The notes beneath the pieces were generated by a model. That model did no database searches. It was not told the origin of the DNA and saw only the letters and a list, made by a program, of their open reading frames with translations. This document shows positions 6,067 to 10,228 of a stretch of 10,228 nucleotides of DNA, one piece after another. The DNA is from Candidatus Delongbacteria bacterium (GTDB taxonomy: Bacteria; CAIWAD01; BS150m-G50), in assembly GCA_016784425.1 (NCBI GenBank), contig JADHUQ010000076.1, positions 1 to 10,228 on the forward strand, written 5' to 3'. The first letter of the stretch is position 1; the number at the start of each line of letters is the position of its first letter. A program made the translations under genes and the position numbers.

Positions 6067-7257
6067 CTATTTGTGAATTGAGAAAGTCACACAATAGAAG
6101 CCACAATCGGCAGGGGGATCCAGATCGCGCCAGGCGTTGCTGTGGGTCAGGGCGATCAGGTTTTCCGGCAGGAAGACATTGTAGGGATCGTTACTGCGAT
6201 AAACCTTATAGGTGGGGTTCACCGGCAACCCGTTGGCAGCCTGCTTGCCTGCATAGTTCCACATAAGTGGTTCATCACCATCCGCTAACGGTGGAATCGG
6301 AACGATAATAACCTGTTCATCGGCCAGCTGCTCCGGGTCGCGGGGACTTTCCGGAAGAGGATTATCCTCTGCGACGACACCCCACATGATACAACAGCCC
6401 TGTGACCAGAAGTTCTCCTCGGCATGTACGATCTCGGTCGATCGATTGATGATATCGTAATCCCAATTTCCCCAGAAAGCCGAATGGTGAATATCGACCA
6501 CAAATTCACCGGGATAAACCTGGACTGCTGTCTTGTTGCCCTGGAAGACTGTACCGGAAACTTCGAGTATTCCACTGTCGGCGGCATAGATAGCGGTTTC
6601 ATTAGTCAGGAAAAGGCAGTTGGAAATGCTGCAGTCACAATTGCTGAGATTAAGCGCTTCGTCTGTTGAGTTGACAAAGATACAATCGATGAACTCGAGC
6701 TGACTTCCCAGACTGGCCTGGACAGCATGTGCTTCCATTTCGAAGATAGTGTTCCCGGCGAAGAATACACCCCCGTCAACCGCTAGCGTGAGGGTGTGGT
6801 TGCGGAGCCAGGAGTCGACAAAACTGATCGCAAGTCCTGCAGTAACTGCAGGAATATCAGCAATACTGTTGAGTTCTGCGCCAATATAATGAATTGCTCC
6901 CAGGTTGGATTCAAGCTGGATGCTGGCCAGAATATCTTCTGTAAGGAATGATGTGCCGAATTCGTAGCCCTCACGGGGCGGGCCGCCATTCTCAAAGAAC
7001 AGCAGACCACCAGCCATAATGATTGTGGAGGGTACTTCCGGAGGGAGGTCGGCCATGATATGAAGCTCGACGGATGGGGTCAGTTCAATGGTCTCACCCG
7101 ACACCTTGCTGGAAAGACGGTGCATGATCAGTGAAGCGGTACCGTTTGGAGTATCGACTGGATCGGGGGTGTTTCCGGTAGACGCGGTTGAGAGGGTCTG
7201 GAGACCTGCCAGCAGCAGGGTTGTGATCAGATAACGGATTGGCAGTTGGATTCTCAT
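6067..7257 (-). CDS. Exported parallel beta-helix protein with fibronectin-III-like C-terminus, function unknown
   Basis: The 396-aa product begins with a basic and hydrophobic signal peptide (MRIQLPIRYL, then ITTLLLAGLQ), with likely cleavage after TASTAS-like residues near 26, so it should leave the cytoplasm. Residues about 140-290 show the alternating hydrophobic/Asn/Gly rhythm of right-handed parallel beta-helices (FIDCIFVNS, ISNCLFLTNETAI, VSGTVFQGNKTAV, IHHSAFWGN, AEENFWSQG). The last 50 residues (YKVYRSNDPYN, then AWRDLDPPADCGFYCV) resemble the fibronectin-III-like modules of FCB-group secreted proteins. Cysteines fall at 192, 207, 209, 214, 288, 289, 385 and 389. No T9SS or anchoring signal is visible. 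The ATG overlaps the activator stop as ATGA (7254-7257), with AGGAAAAGG (7263-7271) 5 bp ahead. It may be a surface or periplasmic binding or lyase-like protein; no catalytic motif was recognised. Confidence 0.85.
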   Translation of the reverse strand: MRIQLPIRYLITTLLLAGLQTLSTASTGNTPDPVDTPNGTASLIMHRLSSKVSGETIELTPSVELHIMADLPPEVPSTIIMAGGLLFFENGGPPREGYEFGTSFLTEDILASIQLESNLGAIHYIGAELNSIADIPAVTAGLAISFVDSWLRNHTLTLAVDGGVFFAGNTIFEMEAHAVQASLGSQLEFIDCIFVNSTDEALNLSNCDCSISNCLFLTNETAIYAADSGILEVSGTVFQGNKTAVQVYPGEFVVDIHHSAFWGNWDYDIINRSTEIVHAEENFWSQGCCIMWGVVAEDNPLPESPRDPEQLADEQVIIVPIPPLADGDEPLMWNYAGKQAANGLPVNPTYKVYRSNDPYNVFLPENLIALTHSNAWRDLDPPADCGFYCVTFSIHK

Positions 7258-9143
7258 CGTTGCCTTTTCCTGTCTTTCTGCGTCTTGTAAGTTTGTGAAT
7301 CAATCCCCAGCTTTTGCAGCTTGTACTTGAGACTCCGCAGTGAAATCCCCAGCTCCTGAGCGGATTGTTCACGCTCACCGTGATGTTCCCGCAATTTGGT
7401 TTCTATCAGGCGGCGCTCAAAATCTGCTACCGCCTGTTCCAATCCACTCTCACTTGACGGCGCTGCAGTGGTTCCTGCCTCTGCTGTCAACGTCAGGTGG
7501 TGCGGTTCGATCAGGGTTCGTGCTCTCTGATAGCCACGGAGAACCAGGTTTTTCAGCTCCCGGACATTACCCTGATAGCTGTGTTTCTCCAAAAGCAGTA
7601 TCGTCTCAGCTGTCAGGGTCTTTCTGGTGTCGTATCGCTCGTTCATACTATCCAGAAAACCGGTCGCTAAGAAATATACATCTTCTATATGATTTCGTAA
7701 AGGAGAAACATGGATGCGGAAAACTGATATCCGTTGTAACAAATCCTGGCGAAATTGAGCAGATTTAGTCAATTCATCCAGATCACGGTTGGTAGCGGAG
7801 ATGATACGGGCGGGGGAACGCTTCGCCTGCTGCGATCCCATGGTGGTGTATTCACCACTTTCCAGGAACCGCAACAGTTTTGGCTGGATGGAAAGCGGCA
7901 GATCACCAAACTCGTCAAAGAAAATGGTGCCATCGGCAGCGGCCTCCACCAGTCCGATGCGATCCTCGGTGGCACCGGTGAAAGATCCCTTACGGTGACC
8001 AAAAAGTATGGACTCAAAGAGCGTTTCCGGAATTGCCGGGCAGTTTACCGGAATAAACGGTTTCTGACGGCGCTCGCTGGCATTGTGTAATGCTCTGGCA
8101 ACCAGTTCCTTGCCGGTACCAGTTTCACCGGTAACCAGCAGGGGATTGTTCGCATCAGCCAGAGAATCGATATCGTTCATCAATTGATGATGCCGGGCTG
8201 AAACTCCAATCATACCGTGACGATGAAAGAGGGTGCTGGCCAGGTCAAGATGCAGCTCACGTCGCAACGGTTCGTCACTCATCACCTGTTGAAAGGCGGT
8301 TTCTACAAAATGATTGTCCATTTCCAGGTTTTCAGCCAGAGCCTTGGCCTCTTCAAGTGAGCGTCGAGCTGCCGGTTGGCGACCCAGTGCGTGCTGACTT
8401 AGTCCCTGGTAAGCCAGCAGGCGTGCCCGATCGCCGTCACCCGGTGCAAGCTTCAACAACTTGCGCAGGGCTGTGATGGCCTGTGCATGTTTCTCCTGTA
8501 GATGCAGGAGAGCTGCCAGGTTAAAACTATAACGAAAATGGATATCCGGATATTTATCTGCCTGCATGCTGGAGAGTTCCTGAAGTAGCAGCTGATTCGC
8601 CTGGCCATACTCCTCACGACGGATATAGTAATCAGATATATTGAGCTGAATCAGCAGGCGCTGCCGGGGCAGTTTATGCCGGATGGACAGACTTAGCGCC
8701 TGCTGGAGGCGTTCCCAGGCTTCCTCATTGTCGATCATGATCAGGGCGTTGCCCAACATGTTTTGTACACGGCAGATATCGATCGGGTCAGCGATATAAC
8801 CCTCTGAAAGGGCCTGACGGTAAAACTGGATGGCAGTTTTAGTGTCACCCATGTTTTTGGTAGCCAGACCGGCGTTAAGCAGGGCGCGGGAAGACAGATC
8901 AGCAAACTCCTCTTTAAAATCGAGCAGCCGGCAATTGCGATAGATATGAAAGAAAATCTCACGAGCCTGCTGGTTCTGGCCCAGCTGGAGCACGGCGTTG
9001 CCCCGCACCAGCATCAGGTAGTTGCGGGAAAAGTCATCACGTTGCGCTGGCAACTGCTTGTCAACGGCAGAAATACACTGCTGGTACTCCCGCCGTGCAT
9101 ACAGTCGCACTGCAGGGTTGGAGGAGAAGTTGTCTTTTTTCAT
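7254..9143 (-). CDS. TPR-containing sigma-54-dependent transcriptional activator (AAA+, Fis-type HTH)
   Basis: This 629-aa bacterial enhancer-binding protein should remodel sigma-54 RNA polymerase using ATP. Residues 1-300 are helical TPR-like repeats (for example 43-75, 86-115, 124-155, 203-232, 242-272) and replace the usual receiver or GAF domain. The AAA+ core has Walker A GETGTGKE (339-346), the sigma-54 loop GSFTGA (386-391, usually GAFTGA), Walker B TIFFDEFGD (406-414), ATNRD (450-454), an arginine-finger region FRQDLLQRISVF (464-475) and GNVREL (525-530). A Fis-type helix-turn-helix ends the protein (about 573-612, with AQELGISLRSLKYKL). The frame is open to 9284, but the sigma-70 promoter at 9167-9195 lies inside that extension, so ATG 9143 is chosen. 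No ribosome site is evident there. The stop overlaps the beta-helix gene by 4 bp. TPRs may bind a peptide, partner protein or ligand; the signal is unknown. Confidence 0.93.
   Translation of the reverse strand: MKKDNFSSNPAVRLYARREYQQCISAVDKQLPAQRDDFSRNYLMLVRGNAVLQLGQNQQAREIFFHIYRNCRLLDFKEEFADLSSRALLNAGLATKNMGDTKTAIQFYRQALSEGYIADPIDICRVQNMLGNALIMIDNEEAWERLQQALSLSIRHKLPRQRLLIQLNISDYYIRREEYGQANQLLLQELSSMQADKYPDIHFRYSFNLAALLHLQEKHAQAITALRKLLKLAPGDGDRARLLAYQGLSQHALGRQPAARRSLEEAKALAENLEMDNHFVETAFQQVMSDEPLRRELHLDLASTLFHRHGMIGVSARHHQLMNDIDSLADANNPLLVTGETGTGKELVARALHNASERRQKPFIPVNCPAIPETLFESILFGHRKGSFTGATEDRIGLVEAAADGTIFFDEFGDLPLSIQPKLLRFLESGEYTTMGSQQAKRSPARIISATNRDLDELTKSAQFRQDLLQRISVFRIHVSPLRNHIEDVYFLATGFLDSMNERYDTRKTLTAETILLLEKHSYQGNVRELKNLVLRGYQRARTLIEPHHLTLTAEAGTTAAPSSESGLEQAVADFERRLIETKLREHHGEREQSAQELGISLRSLKYKLQKLGIDSQTYKTQKDRKRQR
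7263..7271 (-). promoter_or_regulatory. Ribosome binding site of the beta-helix gene
   Basis: On the - strand AGGAAAAGG precedes ATG 7257 by 5 bp. It sits inside the last codons of the activator, so the beta-helix protein can be translated by reinitiation or from its own site. Confidence 0.6.
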
Positions 9144-9166
9144 TTGGTTGGGTGGTTGACATTTAC

Positions 9167-9195
9167 AGTATAAGGAAAAGCTTTCGTTATTACAA
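9167..9195 (-). promoter_or_regulatory. Sigma-70-type promoter of the TPR activator
   Basis: On the - strand TTGTAA (9190-9195) is followed after exactly 17 bp by TATACT (9167-9172), matching 4/6 and 5/6 of the -35 and -10 consensus. Transcription would begin near 9160-9162, leaving a leader of about 17-19 nt before ATG 9143. The activator itself therefore appears to be made by the housekeeping sigma factor, not sigma-54. Confidence 0.65.
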
Positions 9196-9230
9196 GAGCA
9201 AATCAACATCTTTGCCGTTCTCTTCTGTGT

Positions 9231-9278
9231 GAAAACCGGCAAAGAGAAATTACTCCATATTGAACAAAATCGGTTTTC
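9231..9278. repeat. 8-bp inverted repeat in the divergent promoter region, possible operator
   Basis: GAAAACCG (9231-9238) and CGGTTTTC (9271-9278) are exact reverse complements, 32 bp apart. Both lie in a short GC-interrupted patch that also carries CCGGC next to each arm (9236-9240 and 9278-9282). The right arm sits within the spacer of the forward promoter and the left arm is about 36 bp upstream of the reverse -35. A regulator dimer or looped tetramer binding here could control both directions. An 8-bp repeat can also arise by chance. Confidence 0.4.
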
Positions 9279-9289
9279 CGGCATCTAAT
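9260..9289 (+). promoter_or_regulatory. Candidate sigma-70 promoter of the propeller-like gene
   Basis: TTGAAC (9260-9265) and TCTAAT (9284-9289) are separated by 18 bp, with 4/6 and 5/6 consensus matches. Transcription would start near 9296, giving a leader of about 100 nt. No -24/-12 sigma-54 element was found on either strand of this region. Confidence 0.4.
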
Positions 9290-9399
9290 CACTACCCGCC
9301 CATCTCTATCCATCAGCCCACTCCATTTTGTCTGCCCCTCCCTGTTTATTCATGGCAAAAGCAGCAGGACAGTTTAAGACGACAAAGAAAGGAACAGTC

Positions 9400-10228
9400 A
9401 TGCACTGGATGGTTGTGTATGTAAAAATGGTTGTACCGGTTTTCTGCCTGGTTATAGTTGTGTCGGCCACTGCCTGGGAGACAGGCTATGTGAAGGAGCA
9501 TTGGGTTGCCTGTAACTGGCTGGAGGATGCAAATGAAGAGCTGATAGTCCTCCAAACCGGCAACTACCTGTTGTCATTGAGCGCGGGAGAAGTCGGCGAG
9601 GGTTTTACAGCCCGGGCCACCCTGTTGTCCGCCCCACCAGCAGCGATCTGTCGCTGTGGTGGTACGCTGGTGGTTGCTGGAGGAAGTGGTGGATTAGATC
9701 TGTTCAATCTGTCAAGCGGAGAACCTCCCATTTTCTGCGGCAGCTGGTTGGATGGCACCACACCGTCAGCTCTGGCGAACTGCAGTGACAGTACCTTCGT
9801 CAGTGTCTCTGCTGCCGGTACCGTCAGGCTTTTCAGGTTGCAGGAACTGCGGCCGGTCTGCCAACTGCAACTGCCCGACCTCTACTTGGATGTGCGCGAC
9901 CTTGAGGTTGTAGATGACACCCTGCGTCTTTTAACCGGTGACCGGCTGGTGATAGTCCCGCTGGCTGCGCCAACGACCGGTTGGGAATTGTCCCTGACCG
10001 ATGATTGGACAGGGGTGCATCACGGCGCCGGCTTCACCACACTCAGCGGTGAAGAGCGGATTACAGTTATCTCAGAACCAGAGGGTGTGGTGTGGCTGGA
10101 ATATCCCGGAAAAACGGTAACAGTCAGCGAAGATACACTCTGGTTTTTCAGCGACAGTGGCAGACTGCTTTTTGCCACCGGACAGGGGGGTGTGTGGACT
10201 GTGAGGGACAGTGGTTTTTCATGCGGGG
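9400..10228 (+). CDS. Exported beta-propeller-like repeat protein, 5' part (3' end outside window)
   Basis: The frame stays open from ATG 9400 to the edge (276 complete codons), so the gene runs past the window. AAAGGA (9388-9393) lies 6 bp before the ATG. An in-frame ATG at 9352 has no ribosome site and would put a basic stretch before the signal peptide. The N-terminus is hydrophobic (VVPVFCLVIVVSATA) with likely cleavage after ATA near residue 25. There is no lipobox, since Cys16 lies inside the hydrophobic core. The rest repeats short strands of beta-propeller type: LIVLQTGNYLLSL (48-60), LVVAGGSGGLDLFNLSSG (90-107), TFVSVSAAGTVRLFRL (132-147), LRLLTGDRLVIVPL (175-188), ITVISEPEGVVWLEY (221-235) and LLFATGQGGVWTVRDSG (256-272). 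This resembles LVIVD/WD-like propellers, but the family is not certain and the substrate is unknown. It is divergent from the TPR activator. Confidence 0.8.
   Translation, partial: MHWMVVYVKMVVPVFCLVIVVSATAWETGYVKEHWVACNWLEDANEELIVLQTGNYLLSLSAGEVGEGFTARATLLSAPPAAICRCGGTLVVAGGSGGLDLFNLSSGEPPIFCGSWLDGTTPSALANCSDSTFVSVSAAGTVRLFRLQELRPVCQLQLPDLYLDVRDLEVVDDTLRLLTGDRLVIVPLAAPTTGWELSLTDDWTGVHHGAGFTTLSGEERITVISEPEGVVWLEYPGKTVTVSEDTLWFFSDSGRLLFATGQGGVWTVRDSGFSCG

Larger units (their letters stand above)
9144..9399. other. Divergent intergenic region
   Basis: This 256-bp gap lies between the activator and propeller-like genes. It contains the two divergent promoters and the inverted repeat described separately, then a pyrimidine-rich stretch (about 9288-9345) with no recognised element. 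The activator frame stays open through its first 141 bp, most likely by chance. Confidence 0.5.

Noticed and set aside
6044..6068. Hairpin AGCAG/CTGCT as a bidirectional terminator
   Set aside because: The stem is only 5 bp with a 15-nt loop and no T-run follows on either strand.
9060..9162. Short overlapping reading frame (33 codons) starting at the predicted transcription start of the activator on the - strand
   Set aside because: ATG 9162 would be leaderless and out of frame. The peptide shows no recognisable feature and most of it is a shadow of the activator.
9144..9284. 47-residue N-terminal extension of the activator from ATG 9284
   Set aside because: A good sigma-70 promoter lies inside it, the extension (with CNN and YCKC stretches) does not look like TPR or any known domain, and the TPR region begins soon after Met at 9143.
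9352..9370. Sigma-54 promoter (TGGCA at 9353) ahead of the propeller-like gene
   Set aside because: The distance from GG to the following GC is 8 bp instead of 10, and the bases around it do not match the -12 consensus.

Overview
The window (GC by eye in the mid-50s percent) looks like bacterial chromosome. It has three parts: the tail of a competence/DNA-uptake gene, a compact shikimate-pathway operon, and an unusual regulatory and secreted-protein locus. No taxonomic marker is present. The secreted beta-helix protein ending in a fibronectin-III-like segment, the secreted propeller-like protein and the TPR/sigma-54 activator recall FCB-group or related candidate-phylum bacteria. That is an impression, not a determination.

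Positions 1-1597 hold the 3' part of comEC, cut by the window edge. Positions 1598-1965 are non-coding and carry a 168-bp MITE-like element (1657-1824) with perfect 17-bp terminal inverted repeats ending in CTAG. Positions 1966-6044 hold aroA, aroC, aroK and aroB on the + strand. The gaps are 30 bp, an 8-bp overlap and an 8- or 11-bp overlap, so this is almost certainly one transcription unit. It supplies DAHP to 3-dehydroquinate (aroB), shikimate to shikimate-3-phosphate (aroK), then EPSP (aroA) and chorismate (aroC). DAHP synthase, dehydroquinase and shikimate dehydrogenase must lie elsewhere. Three of the four aro genes seem to use GTG or TTG starts. AroA has Ala where glyphosate-sensitive EPSP synthases have Gly (GNSATT).

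Positions 6067-9143 are on the - strand and converge on aroB with a 22-bp gap. Read in their own direction, a TPR-AAA+-Fis sigma-54 activator comes first. It is coupled by a 4-bp ATGA overlap to an exported, cysteine-containing parallel beta-helix protein. A good sigma-70 promoter (TTGTAA-17-TATACT) just upstream of codon 1 fixes the activator start at 9143. From 9400 to the right edge runs a divergent + strand gene, cut by the window, for an exported protein with propeller-like beta repeats. The 256-bp divergent region holds promoters in both directions and an inverted repeat, one arm of which lies inside the forward promoter.

The most promising candidate for something undescribed is this 6067-10228 locus: a TPR-sensing activator without a receiver or GAF domain, translationally coupled to one exported protein and divergent from another. 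Its stimulus, its targets and even the functional link between the three genes are inference.
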